Source of the DNA: Nicotiana tabacum | Taxonomy: Eukaryota > Streptophyta > Magnoliopsida > Solanales > Solanaceae | Assembly (NCBI RefSeq): GCF_000715075.1 | Contig: NC_134101.1 | Coordinates: 140,010,237 to 140,074,236, forward strand | Length of the DNA stretch: 64,000 nucleotides | Reading direction: 5' to 3' | Made by a program: the position numbers and the translations under genes | In this document: positions 21,100 through 33,116 of the stretch, one piece after another | Position numbering within the stretch: the first letter of the stretch is position 1 | Layout of the letters: every line of letters starts with the position of its first letter | Notes under the pieces: model-generated | What the model saw: the letters and a program-made list of their open reading frames with translations, nothing else | Database searches by the model: none | Told to the model about the DNA's origin: nothing

Positions 21100-24000
21100 T
21101 GTTGATACCCAATTTTTCCCTAGGTATTTTTGTACCCAAAATACTTTCAAAATAGCATCTATGTGCATATATAAGCACACCCAAGAGTTTTAGTATTTTT
21201 TAACGATTTTTAAACCGATTTATCACCTATTTTAATACCACAAAATCCAATAACTATTCTCAAAATTATCATTTTTGGTGAATAACTTATTTCATTCCCG
21301 TATTTACACCAAAATATAATTAAGGTAATTTTTGCATATTTGTTACAAATTTATTTGGCATTTTTTAAAGCTAAATTGCATATAATTGCAATTATAGCCT
21401 ATTTTGTAATTAATAGCATTTTATAACAACACAATTTGCTCCAATATTTTAAATTAATATTTATATAATATTTGCCTACCTAGTATTTTTAATTTGCTTT
21501 TAAAATCGTTATTACTATTTTTATAAAATAGAAAGGGGAAAAGTGGCTATTTAAAACCTAGCCCCAGTTGCATTTCAATTACAGCCCAAATTGCACCCCA
21601 ATTCGACCCAATTTCAATACCCAAATCAAACGATCCAATTTCAATTTAGCCCGCCCCTGACCCAACTAACCTAACCCGCCCGGCCTCCCTTTTTAATCCA
21701 GGCCGTTGATCATTCTGATCAACGGTCACGATCAGTTCTTTCCTTTTTAATTCCCACTTACACCCTAACCCTAAATCACTTCTATCAGATACACCGCCGC
21801 TAAACCCTCGTCCTCTCAAACTCTCTCTAGCCTTCTCCGAAACCCTAATCTTCCCCACCGGTTTCTACCATGTTTCACCGGAACCCATGGCATCCCAAGC
21901 CCTGGGTGACCTGTACTCACCTCCATGTGCTCTTGTACACTTGCTGCTTGAAGAATCGAGGTCTGAACTTTAAGGTTTTCGCTCAGATCTCCGCCGATTC
22001 AAGTTTCACGGCCATCTCCGGCTTTGCTCCGGCATGTCCTGGTCCGATAAGCCTATCTTTGACTCATCCGACTCAGATCAGACCTTTTCCAGGCCTTTCT
22101 CGCCTCTAGGGTTCTTCTGAAACCCTAGCCTTTCGAGGTTCTCCTAATTTCTCTAGATCTATTCTAGATCTATGTTTATTTTAAGGTTTTCAAACAATTT
22201 CTCGAAGTTTCTTTCAAAACTTTGCTTTCAAAACCATTCATCTTCTTCGACTTAGGGTTTATTTAGCTTTACTTGCTCTACTGTGACTCTCATGTGTTTT
22301 CACTGCATTTGTTCTACTGTGATTCTTGTGTGTTTTTCTTCGACTATACTTTCTTCTACCGTATCTTTATGATTTCTTTTACTGTATCTTGTTCTTTTAT
22401 TATGTTTTCATGAAATGTGTAAGGTCTTAAGTTCCTTTGGGTTTTCTGAACTTATTTTGTTATTATTCCTGCCTGATTTACTTGCTTTCGTCTATACACT
22501 CGATTAATGGTAAAAACCCTAGAATTTGGGGGTTTCATTCGAGTTCTTGAGGCCACTTGTTACGTGACTTGTTTGCTTCCCATCTCTGAACTTGTTTGGT
22601 TTCAAATCCCTAATTTCTGAGTTCCTGAAGTTGTTTCATCTTTGCCTGACCTTCTGCATGCTCTCTGATATTCCCTCTTGCCTATAGTCCACTACTCACT
22701 AATTTTTTATTACATGACACTTTTCTTTGTTTTAAATCCAGCCTCGCATGTTTAAAGCTTATGCACTCTTTATAGGTAGAATTTCCCACTCAGAATAACC
22801 TCTGATTTTGGGACTGATTTCAGACTTCCTTGTGTAAGCCTGATTGATTCATTCCTTGTTTAATTTGAAGACCCTCTCTAACCTTTCGATTCCCCTATTT
22901 TCTGACTCGGTTCATTAGTGATTTTGAATCTCTGATTCCCTGATTTACTATGTACTAATTGATTTACTCCTTGCCTTATTTATTTAACCGTGTATTTCAA
23001 ATTCTCCCCTATCTATTTACCCCTTATTCGTATGCTATGCACAATGTGTTACTTGATCCCCTTTCCTTAAATAATTTCTGCCTTTTACCGTTCAAATTTG
23101 GACTCCTTAAATAAAGGAATCTCTGCTATTGATTTATTTTAATTGATACATGATTATTTTCTTGCCTTGCTTACCCTGATTTCAAAGTATAAATACATGT
23201 TCCTCTCTTAACACAAACACACAAAAAACGCTTCAGAATTCAAACACACTTCGAGCATTTTTTTTTCACAATTGAACACTATCCAATTTCAAAAGCTCTC
23301 TCTACTACTACTCTACCTCTAATACTAAGCACTCTGCTCCTCTTCTCTTTTACTGTCTGAAACATTCTTGAGTTCCTTTTGAACTCTCAAGTACTTGCGG
23401 AGGAATTTGGATTTTGATCCTGCTGACTTCTGGCTATTTTATTTACTTTTGTTGTTCTGCTGTTCTAAAACTTGCAACTGGTATGTCACTCTAGTTAAAT
23501 AATACCCTCTCTACTATGTGTTTATTTTACTCTTAGCCTGTTGTGCTTTCTTGCACTATGTATCTACATCCTAGTCTGTTATGCTCTCCTTCCTTATGTT
23601 TCCGCACCCTTAGCCTATTATGCTTTCTTTCTTTCCTTGTGTTTCTGTAAATGCTTTTCTAGGTGAGTCCCTTCCCTCTGACCCCCTTTTGTGTGAGAGT
23701 ACAATTCTGAGTCATGGCAGCACCCTGTTATTACTGCCCATGACTTTGAACTAGGTTCTTGAACCCTTACTCAAATCAATTCCCACTCCCTTCTCCCCCC
23801 TTTATGTGATGAGCCTTGACTCAAGTATGGTGGTGTTCTAATCATCATCCAAACTCAAGTCTGACTTCTAAAGCCTGATCTTAATTTGTTTGGACCAAGC
23901 AATTGGTCAGGGGTGTGCCAGTCTATACCCATGGCTGGGCATGACCACCCTTTGCTATGGTTCCCCAATCCCTCTTCCAGTTTGCACTCATTCCTAGTTC

Positions 24001-25969
24001 TAAGTTCTGCCCCTCTTTGGTAAGCCATGCTTTGGGACCCTTGAGCTCCCACTGAACTTGGATGCCTGAGGGCTGGCTGTTCCGCACTACACTATTCTAA
24101 TTCTAAATGGTGTCCTGAGTGTAAGCAATGCCGGGAATCCTTGAGATTCTTTGGAACTTTGAAACACTTTGGATAAAGAGAAGGCTTTGGAAATTCGGAA
24201 TTGGTTAATCACATGTTGTTGGGCATTAAGATTGAATTAGGCTGCTCGGATCTAGCTGTTAGTTTTTAATGTATTTATTTTCTTTCTTTTGGTCTGTAAT
24301 AATTTGTATAAAGGATTTGGGGAATATAGTAAAAGGGTGTGGGAGGGGTTTTACATTCTTGCATCAGTAGGGGTAGAAACCATGCTTTAGGATTGTAATT
24401 TTTTAGAAATCCTGCCTATAGGGCTGTTCAATATTTCTGGTTCCACATCACCTAGAGACCATGCCTAAGGGTTAACGCTTCATTGTGTTACAAATCACAT
24501 AGAAATCATGCCTATAGGACTTAACGTTCATGTAATCAATGCATATAGAGATCATGCCTATAAGGAATGCATATGCATTAGGCAAACTGTAGGGTTAATT
24601 AACCCAATCATCTTTTACAAGTTCAATAACAGGTTTTAGAAAAATCAAAATAGATATCATGCCTATAGAATCAACATCAAACTCGTCTGATTCGCTTAAA
24701 GTAATAATAATCTATTAACTGGTCCTTAACGTCTTAATACAGCAACGATTTCAGAAGTCTTAATTCTTTGACAAAAACTCTCTTGACTCAGTATGCTTTT
24801 AAATCCCTCGAATCGGCATCTTTTTCTGAAACAGTTTCTTTCTAAACATTCTATCTAAATGTTTTACTCAAACCCTAAAATTGTCTTTTAAAACAGTTGC
24901 AACTTACCCTTTCCTTAGATATTACTATCTCTGAAACTCTTTCACAACCATTTCTGTGTTATATTTTTACTGCAGTCCATACTTTCTTTTCAAAACTCCT
25001 CTGCATTGGACTACTTTTTCCTGAAACCAGTACCTTTTAAATCACTCGCTTGAAATACCTTAATCTCTGACAATCGGATCCGAGTTGCCTAATGTAGACT
25101 TCCTGTCTAAATGTATGTGTTGAACTAGTCCGCTCGCCGCTTAATTTTTTAACTTAAGACCAAATCAGTATATGCTAAGACATGCTAAACTAAGTGTTTG
25201 TTTGGTTAAGGGGTTTACTTGAGCCTTACCTATTTGTTTTGTTCATCCTTATATTTGTTACTTGTTTTGTATGTCGCAATTAGAATTTTAACCTTTGAAC
25301 CCCATATATGCCTATATCCCTTTCCTTCCCCTTTAGGATTAGAAGTCCTGATACCCCGGGACTGATAGGTTGGGACGGGTAATAGCATGCAATAAATAAC
25401 GATACCATTTCGTTTAAATACCTTAACAGGGTGGGAAGGGTAGATATGGATATGATGACCGATGCGCTAATATCACGTGCGACCCCTCTTCTGAGGAGTG
25501 ATCGCTGGGTATTGCATTAAAGTGATCCATATTAATTATAAACTTAGGACTCCTCTCCCTTTACTTGCTTTCATCTCTTCTTGTAAAACTGTTCAAATCT
25601 CTTTTTCATGAATTGCTGCCTTCTCTACTTATCTTTGAAAATTTTCAACTTGGTCGCAATCTTATGTGTGAATCATTATTTGAGCCTTAATTATTTACTT
25701 GTAAAGTCACGATTGCAACATGGCCGGTAACCACACTAGTGGATCTTGAGGGGTGCCTAACACCTTCCCCTCGGGATAATTTCTAGCCCTTACCCTAATC
25801 TCTGGTCTCTTCATCTCAAACCCTTCTTAAAGTATCCTAATGCACTATAATCATTAGGTGGAGGCTCTTCAACTTCTAAACCCAATTCTCAAAAAGGAAT
25901 AGAGTTGTCCTCCCAATATCGTATACCCGATTTCTGACCCCACGGTTAGAGGAAAAGGGGGCGTCGACA
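21100..25969 (+). repeat. 3' LTR of element 1 (4870 bp)
   Basis: It matches 4683-9536 end to end with scattered substitutions and small indels. The same palindrome (21701-21727), TATAAATA (23189-23196) and gcctatagg boxes (about 24380-24670) are present. It ends GGGGGCGTCGACA and is followed by the CTCAT duplication. Open frames within it mirror those of the 5' LTR and are not called. Confidence 0.93.
21701..21727. promoter_or_regulatory. Conserved palindrome, 3' LTR of element 1
   Basis: Arms ggccgttgatca and tgatcaacggtc flank ttc. Here the left arm has the consensus c where the 5' LTR copy has t, while the right arm has a change near its end. Confidence 0.6.
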
Positions 25970-25974
25970 CTCAT
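25970..25974. repeat. Target site duplication CTCAT (right copy)
   Basis: Exact copy of 4678-4682. It marks the return from the nested Ogre element into the CACTA-like transposon. Confidence 0.9.
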
Positions 25975-27831
25975 CTTTTAATATCGGCATCAATATGTCA
26001 GTTCAGGTCGTATAGAATATTGTTCAAAAGTCCCATTTAAGTTGCAAATTCAAACAAAATCTATCGTGTCTCACTATAAAAACCTATTACTTAAGTATAA
26101 GATAAAAAAGAAATAATTGCATGTTGCATGAAAACATAAGGCAGGAGAATGTGTTTATGAAAATGAAATTCATACATGAGCAGTTCGAACCTTTTGAGCA
26201 TAAGATGGTGAAACCATAGTAATAATGTTAGAAAACACAATTGCACCCTGCACCAAGAAGGAACCATATTCACTGCATATTAAAAAATTGACATGGAAGG
26301 AAAGAAGCCGCCCAAGATCAGTTATAGCAACTTAACATTAGAATCCTGCTATCGTCACATGATTTATTCTATCATTTGCTAAATTATCATGCATCCTATC
26401 TGACTTGTAGAGTGATAAGTATCAAGACTGCAAGATGTTTAACTCTGATGGCTGAATGTTAAAAGTGACAGCTAAAAGATAAAGAGAAATGGGAGTCCAT
26501 CTTATGACAAAAAATGTTTGCCAATCAGTTGTAGAGAGAAAGTAACAGGGAATTTTGGAAACATCAAGAACAAGTTTTTGATCAATTTTTGAACAATGTA
26601 AATGAACAATTATTAGATAGTTAAAACTGAAGAATGAACAATTATTAGATAGTTAAAACTGAAGAAGCTTCTTTCAGATTCATTAAACTTAATATTCATA
26701 TAAAATAGTTCGGTACTAACTTTCTCTGCATAAGCAGACCCGTTGAAGCTTTTACACCAGATAGAATTCGTAAACATCTATACTAGTATGTCAACCAATT
26801 TCTTTTACACTAGTAAAACTACTAGCAGCTGCTGCAGGTATCCAATAGTGATGGTCTGCTAGAGGCTACTGTACAAAGCACTACAAATGTGAATTATATA
26901 GATATTACACTGTGAACATCACAATAGGCTATAATAATATCTACATAGAACAGTAACAAAGGTAATTATTGGTATTATTGGTAATTAAAATGTGCTCACA
27001 ACAAGAATTTCAAATGCATACTTGCATTTATGTGTAGAATGCATGTCTTCAAGAGATTTCAAGTGACATCCAATATTGCAAATCCAATTATAAAATTAAA
27101 TTTTTATTCCAAAGATCAAAATCACGAAATTACACCTTGAATTTCAGTTTCTATTTTTTATCATTGCATCGTAATATGTAGAAATTCCGATAAAATTAGA
27201 AGTCATTATATATGCATAATGTAGAGTATATCGGAGAAAGCTTAAAATTAATAACGCTTACCGTAGAAGGAAGAAGAAGCAAAAAAGATAGAAATTAAAA
27301 TATAGTTTTGACTAGTCATGTAACCCTAGTTTCCAATGAGTGATAGAATCTATATTTAGCGCTCATTTAATCTAATCGACATTACAATAAAGAAAAACTA
27401 CAATAGGAACAAGCCAAGAATCTTGTTTACAAGCTCCAACTTCTACTCTTCAGAAAGAAAGAGCAATTCACAATGAAGAAAATCAAATCTAGAAGTAAAA
27501 ATAATAGACAGAGAGAAAGAGTAGAGAGATGTACCTAGTGATGGTGGCCGGCGATAATGCGAGATGAGTTGGGTGCCGATGATCGTGAGAGAGATAGGAG
27601 GGTCTACTCAATTTTCTGCATCTCTGTAGCAGAGATGATAATTGTGCATTTTGGGGGTGAATGTATCCAGTGGAAGAAAGATTAAAATCAATTGTTAAAA
27701 GTAACTTTTAGAGACTATTATTTTGAATAGCCAGTAAAAAAGCACTATTTTGGGGCCAAAGTTAAATTGCCGCAAATATTTATGTTTACGGAATAAAGTA
27801 ATGTCAATTAGTTAATTGCCTCAAAATCATT
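25975..27831. other. Right arm of the CACTA-like element, no gene recognised
   Basis: About 1.86 kb of AT-rich DNA. There is no frame above 60 codons and no domain. A 28-bp direct duplication (gaacaattattagatagtta and following bases) occurs near 26613-26665. Subterminal boxes (tagagactatt, attgccgc, attgcctcaa) appear in the last 150 bases. Confidence 0.55.
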
Positions 27832-27859
27832 ACCGCTAAAGGCATTTTTTCTTGTAGTC
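27832..27859. repeat. Right terminal inverted repeat of the CACTA-like element
   Basis: It ends ggcattttttcttgtagtc, the inverted counterpart of the left end at 3589-3616. The last base is c where canonical CACTA ends have g. Confidence 0.7.
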
Positions 27860-28683
27860 CAAGAAATCCTCAGTGACTGAGCCAAAAATCAGTTCCAAGA
27901 AAGAGAGGCGGCCAAGAAGAACGAAACAAATGAGCCACAACATGTCATCCACATGATCTTGGGAGGCATCGATGCCCTACAGGAACCCGTGATGAGAATG
28001 ACAAAAATATCCATCACCAGAGAAAAGTGAACCCGGGGGTATATACCTGAGGATGCCCTCACATTCAGCGAAGAGGACACCGAGACCTTGTCTCAATCTC
28101 ACAATGATGCACTGGTAATCTCTTTCCTCGTAAATACATTTCAAATAAAACATGTACTCGTGGATCCAAGTAGCTCAGCCAACATTATCAGGTCGAGGGT
28201 AATAGAGCAACTCAGACTGCTTAACCAAATCGTGCCCGCCACTCGTGTCCTCAATGGATTTAACATGGCAAGTGAAACAACGAAAGGAGAAATCACCCTT
28301 CCAGTCAACGTGGCTGGCACAACCCAGAATGTCAAATTCCATGTCATCGAAGAAGACATGAGGTACAACGCCTTGTTCGGGAGGCCGTGGATACACTGCA
28401 TGAGAGCAGTACCATCCACCCTCCACAAAATGATGAAATTTTTGACAAAGGATGGAATTAAAACCGTCTACGGGAACAGCATACGACAAGAGAAATGTCT
28501 GCGGTGTACGATGTGGCGCCGGCACCAATACCTCCACCTGCAAAGGGGCCAAAGGGTAATCAAACTACATCTTCGGTTAAGCCCGATTAAACAAAGCAAA
28601 GGACCGTACCGCGTCCTCATCACAAGGGAGTAGAACATATTGGACCTCGAAATGTCGCATGCACATCCCACACTAAGGTATAA
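27860..28683 (+). pseudogene. gag C-terminus and protease of element B, broken
   Basis: The frame resumes here with EILSD, directly continuing the gag block cut at 3588. It has a TGA soon after and another near 28030. A protease region follows (HNDALVISFLVN, VLVDPSSSANII near 28153-28188, YNALFGRPWIH near 28362-28395, then STLHKMMKF). Tat-lineage proteases usually show D-P-G-S-S here, so the active-site Gly has become Ser. A one-base loss near 28472 shifts the frame; the other frame then runs to TAA at 28681-28683. No RT follows, so the element has lost or never had a polymerase. Confidence 0.75.
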
Positions 28684-30098
28684 CCCTCTCCCTTTCCATT
28701 TTATATTTCACACTAACCCTTATGCAGGCGCCCGACCGAAGCAGTCAAAGCACTAACCCAGCCCAAAGACCTTAAGGTTTTAAAGCATCTGTTGCACTCT
28801 TTTCCTTCGACCGAGTTTTTATCCTGAAAGGGTTTTACCAGCAAGGTTTTTAATAAGGAAACATTCACATGCTACCTAAGGATGACTCAACAAGTATTCA
28901 AGGCTTCTTTTGCAATCAACCTCAAACACTGGGGGGCATCCCCCCGGAAGTCCATCCACTTGAAAAAGCCAAGAAACACCAAATGGGGCCCCAATAGGAA
29001 AATGATGTACCGGGCTAAATGGTCGAACGAACCATGTCCGTGTAGCCGGGCCCCTGATGGCGAAAACATGTACACTTGTACAAAGTAATTGAAGAATATC
29101 TTTTATCACAGCATCTCACACTCCAAAAGAAGTTCGGCACCTTCGCAAAAATGACTCCTCCGCCGAAAACTTCTCGAACACTCGGGGAATAGCGTCAACA
29201 ATTCAACACCTGAACGACCTCCGGGTCGGGACTCCAAACGCATAAGCCCTAAGTGAGGAAGCACGAAAATAATGAAACATCTCCAAGGCCGAAAGTGTCC
29301 TTAACACTCGTGGAATGGCGTCAAAATCTCAAAAATCGCACGACCTCAGGGTCGGAATCTCTGAAATCAAGCCCTCAATGAGGCAATACCAAATTCGCGA
29401 AGTAACGGCTCCCGAGACATAATGCCCTCGATGACTCGAGGATTGTCAGCAATAACCATTCATTAAAAACCCGAGGCCAAAAGACCCCAAGCGGGCAGAC
29501 TCATTCTCGTAAGACCTACATAAGGCAGCAACAGTATCTGTAAGACCTCAAGCAAGGTGTGAACCATACTTGTACGAAGTATCTAAAAACTGTAAGACCT
29601 CAAAGGCATAAAAATTTTCTAAGACCTTACTAAAGGCATAAACCTGATCTCAATGTTAAGGATATATATCGAACTTGTAAGACCCCTAAAAGGCATACCC
29701 TCGATATAGACGACGTAACTACTTCACTCGGGATCAAAAATGGCTCCGGCCAAGCACAAGTGACTACATTCATAAGGCTGTACCAACCAAACTAATGCGA
29801 CTCAGGGACGCTCCACCGTTGCTACAAAATCATAGGACTTCATTTACTTCGAATCTACTTCGAAAAGAACCGATTAAACAGGCTACCCTCGACATAGGAA
29901 AAAAAGCTTCGACCATGTCAGCTCCAAATCATAGGCTTCGAGATACTCAGCCTCCGAGCCAAACCTCTTGAGGTGCTCGATTATCTCCACATAATGACTC
30001 GTAATCGAGGTTTTTATCGAACCATTGAAGAGTCAGGAAAAAATTATTTCAAAAAGTCCTTAACGAGGGGAAAATAAACCAATAAAATGTCACTTTGA
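28684..30098 (+). other. 3' non-coding region of element B, first part
   Basis: It begins right after the protease with sequence of the kind normally found after integrase (cgaccgagtttttatcctg, ccagcaaggtttttaataagg). Two diverged copies of a unit of roughly 110 bp lie near 29161-29270 and 29291-29385. Short gtaagacctcaaaggcata boxes recur five times near 29510-29700. No gene is seen. Confidence 0.5.
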
Positions 30099-30611
30099 CC
30101 CAAGACGTAAGGGCCATTATCGCTAGCCCGCACAAATACAAAACTTGAGGGTCGAATGAGCTCGAGTCGAAACCCGATTCGGAGACTGAACCCAAAATAG
30201 CTAACTAAATATGCCTAAGAGCTAGGCGTAAGAGCCATTATCGTCAGCCCACACTAAAAGGCCGCATCGGCCCAAGGCATAACAGCCATTGTCGCCAGCC
30301 TGCACGAATACAAAACTTGAGGGTCGAATGAGCTCGAGTCGAAACCCGATTTGGAGACTGAACCCAAAATAATTAACTAAATATGCCTAAGAGCAAGGCA
30401 TAAGAGCCATTGTCGCCAGCCCACACTAAAAGGCCGCATCGGCCCAAGGCGTAAGAGCCATTGTTGCCAGCCCGCACGAATACAAAACATGAGGGTCGAA
30501 TGAGCTCGAGTCGAAACCCGATATGAAGACTAACCCAAAATAGTTAACTAAATATACCTAAGAGCAAGGCGTAAGAGTTGTTGTTGACAGCCCACATAAA
30601 AGGTCGCATTG
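30099..30611 (+). repeat. Three tandem copies of a 172-bp repeat
   Basis: Copies start at about 30099, 30271 and 30443, each with cccaag-cgtaagagccatt, gagggtcgaatgagctcgag and acaaaacttgag. The unit contains two related gccattgtcgccagcc boxes, so it may itself be a duplicated half-unit. Confidence 0.85.
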
Positions 30612-30813
30612 ATGAAGCGTGTAAGAGCCTACGAGCCTGCCTAATAAGCCCAGGGCCATATCAGGAATCTAAGGATTCCTACCAACTCAAGGACCAGTTC
30701 TCCTGGCCAAATTCGAGACAAAAAGAGATACAGAAGAAATAAAGCTGCAAGGTTTTCTTTATACACATATAAGAAAAAATGCAATCTCCATCTACAAACA
30801 TGCTTTGAAAATA

Positions 30814-32933
30814 CTATATACAGATGGCGAAGACTATGCCCCCTGGGAGATATGGCATGTCGGCCTCTTCTTCGCTTTCTTTGGCGTCAAATAGAAGTAA
30901 CCGAGCATCATGCTCATCCGCCCTCGCTTGCACCAACTCTTCCGAGAGGGTGAAACCCCTAGCACAGATCTCCTCGAGGGTCTTTCTTCGAGACTTGCAA
31001 TGATCATATTCTTCGATCCTCTCTTCATGGTCGAGGATCCTTCTCACCTCAACTTGAGCATCGGTAGCGTCCTTTAAATAGATCGCCATCTCCTAGTCAG
31101 CCCTAGCTCGGCTCATTACGGCTTCAACCCGGGCATCAATGATCTCAGCCCTGACTTTTGAAAGCTCGAACTCGAGCTTCATAATCATATATGTTTGAAC
31201 CGAAGCATTATCACGAGCTAAGAAAAGTTGAGCCTCAAAAGCGCGAACTTTAGCCAGAGCACCCTCTCCCTCTAAAGCCTGAGCATCTGCCCGAGCTTTT
31301 AGCTCATCTTTCTCATGCCTGGCTCGGCCAGTTTCATCCCGAAGGTTCTCCAGGGCCTCCGTCTTTTTCTGCAACTAAAATAAATGAAGTGTTAGCCTCA
31401 GAAGCTCGAAGGCAAAATACACGCTTACCCGGGACAGAAAATTACCTGCTCCTTCAAGTAGTTCTCATAATTCAAGCTCCAACTCACCTCATACCGCAAG
31501 TGTACCAACTCGACTTCCTTTTCATCGCAAAGGAGCCTAAGGGGTCTTTTCTTATCCAGAGCTTTCCGCAGCCTGGCTTCACGACGAAGCAACTCGGACT
31601 TAAGCTTGTCGAAGGCCTGCAAAAGAAAACCCAATAAGGAAGGGAAGGCGCGAAGCTCGAAAGGCATGTGCCGAAACTCACCACGAAGTGAAGCCGCTAG
31701 GCTTCCTCGAATGCCGAGAGCACATCTACCAACCTAGTTCCCTCATCTCTGAAAGGGTCGACTCCGATCAAGGCACGGTCGCTCGGTGTATGAAACCCCG
31801 GGTTTCTAGTATCCCTCGAAGTACTGTCGACGGAAAAAGAAGGCGACAGCAACGGAGAAACCATCTTTTCAGAACCAGGAACCACGGACGTGGTAGGCTC
31901 AAACAATGTTTTCGCTCCGAAGCCCCAGTCCCATTTTGCCTTGCTTTGAGCGCCATCGCCTTGTAAAAGCGTCTCTCGCTTATTGTTGTCTTTCTTTAGC
32001 CCGGAAGCTGGGAACCCTTCCCCCTCTCCAGAGGAGTGCGGCCTCGCCTCGAAAGGCTCTTCGATGCCTACAACAACAATGTTAATAAGCATAAAGGGAA
32101 AATGCTTCCCCGAATGAAGGAAGAGAACGGAAAAAATAGCACAACATGCACCATGAAGTTTCGCTTCCAATCTTCCCCGGGACAAAGCTCGCCACTGGCA
32201 CTCATTATAGGTCGAGTGGGTCTCCAACTTACGAATCCAATCCGGCAAATCAGGAACATCGCCCGGCGCCCATGAAACCGCTGCAGAAAAAAAAATGAAG
32301 GCACGGTTATGAAACCAGCTTTCGCCATAGACAAAACTGAGAAGGCACGGAATGCACCAATTACATGTATAGTCCTGTTCCTCAGGGAACGGCGTAAGCT
32401 CCATGGGGATAATGTTAGCGGTCCGCACTCGGACGAAGCGACTCATCCACTCACAGTCTCCATCTTCCTTATCATCAACAACAAAGGGCGTGGTCGATCA
32501 ACATCGCAAGGTTAGCAGACCTCAAAGGTGAAAAGGCTGGTACAGCCTAATAAGTTGACTGAGCGTAAGTTCAAGCCCCGCCTTCTCCGTGAAAAATCTC
32601 ATCATCAACATTGTTCGCCAAAATGGCAGGTGGATCTGTGCTAAGGTAACCCGATACTTTAAACAAAAGTCGAGCACAACCCTATCAAGGGGGCCCAGTG
32701 TGAAAGGATACGTGTACACATTCAAAAATCCATCGGCATAATCCGTGATGCCCTCATCCGGGGAAAATGTCTGTAACACTACTTTTTCCCTCCATCTGTA
32801 GTCTTTTCTCACTAACTCAAGATGCTTTTCTCCTATCAAAGTAGTAGTCTTCAAGGTATACTATCGTTTTGTCCTAAATACCGGAGGCGAAACTCTCCCC
32901 TCTCTGTCGGACAGACCCCGATGTAGCGGTCAT
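30814..32933 (-). pseudogene. Antisense gene of element B, five exons, four stops
   Basis: Exons on the minus strand: up to 32365, 32280-32152, 32067-31682, 31616-31446 and 31374-30814. Introns of 84, 84, 65 and 71 nt all have GT and AG ends, and phases agree at every junction. The first exon carries a domain with DGITDYADGFLNVYTYPFTLG and FWRTML, which I recognise as the putative gypsy-type transposon domain (Transposase_28-like) often encoded antisense in Tat elements. Exons 4-5 are charged and heptad-like, suggesting a coiled coil. Stops: TGA at 32522-32524 and 32498-32500, TAG in exon 3 near 31697, TAG at 31093-31095. The start is unclear: ATG at 32933 needs a frameshift, ATG at 32854 is in frame. 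Function is unknown. Confidence 0.7.
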
Positions 32934-33116
32934 GGCTATGGCAAAATTAGAGAACTAAAACAAGAATCTGTGCAAATACGTTAATACTGAAGTGATGAAA
33001 GACTTAACGCAGGAAAAAAGGGGTAACTACTTAAAATGGTAGGATCTCGAAAGGAGCAGAAGCATCCCTATATATGGAAAAACGGTAGCAATTCGCCTGC
33101 CTAAAAGGCCAATGGC

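Larger units (their letters stand above)
4683..25969 (+). mobile_element. Element 1: complete Ogre/Tat-type Ty3/gypsy retrotransposon
   Basis: This 21.3-kb element has two 4.85-kb LTRs starting TGTTGATACCC and ending CGTCGACA, a 5-bp target duplication, a primer site, ORF1 upstream of gag, gag-protease, RT, RNase H, a second RNase H and integrase, then a 3' region with a minisatellite. An extra ORF1, very long LTRs, an intron before RT and dual RNase H are known features of the Ogre group of the Tat lineage. It is inserted in the CACTA-like element. Several in-frame stops, frameshifts and a deletion in RT make it non-functional on its own. LTRs differ by a few percent by eye, so the insertion is fairly young. 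Confidence 0.92.
3589..27859. mobile_element. CACTA-like DNA transposon, interrupted by an Ogre element
   Basis: The two ends are inverted copies of tacaagaaaaaa-g-ctttag-gg-aat, the terminus typical of plant En/Spm (CACTA) elements, followed by ggcaat/attgcc subterminal repeats on both sides. Without the nested Ogre element (4683-25969) and one target duplication, the transposon is only about 3 kb. I see no transposase domain in its two arms, so it is probably non-autonomous. The outermost bases read GATTACAAG and CTTGTAGTC instead of CACTACAAG and CTTGTAGTG, and no clean 3-bp target duplication is visible. Terminal decay is likely. Orientation cannot be set without a transposase. Confidence 0.7.
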
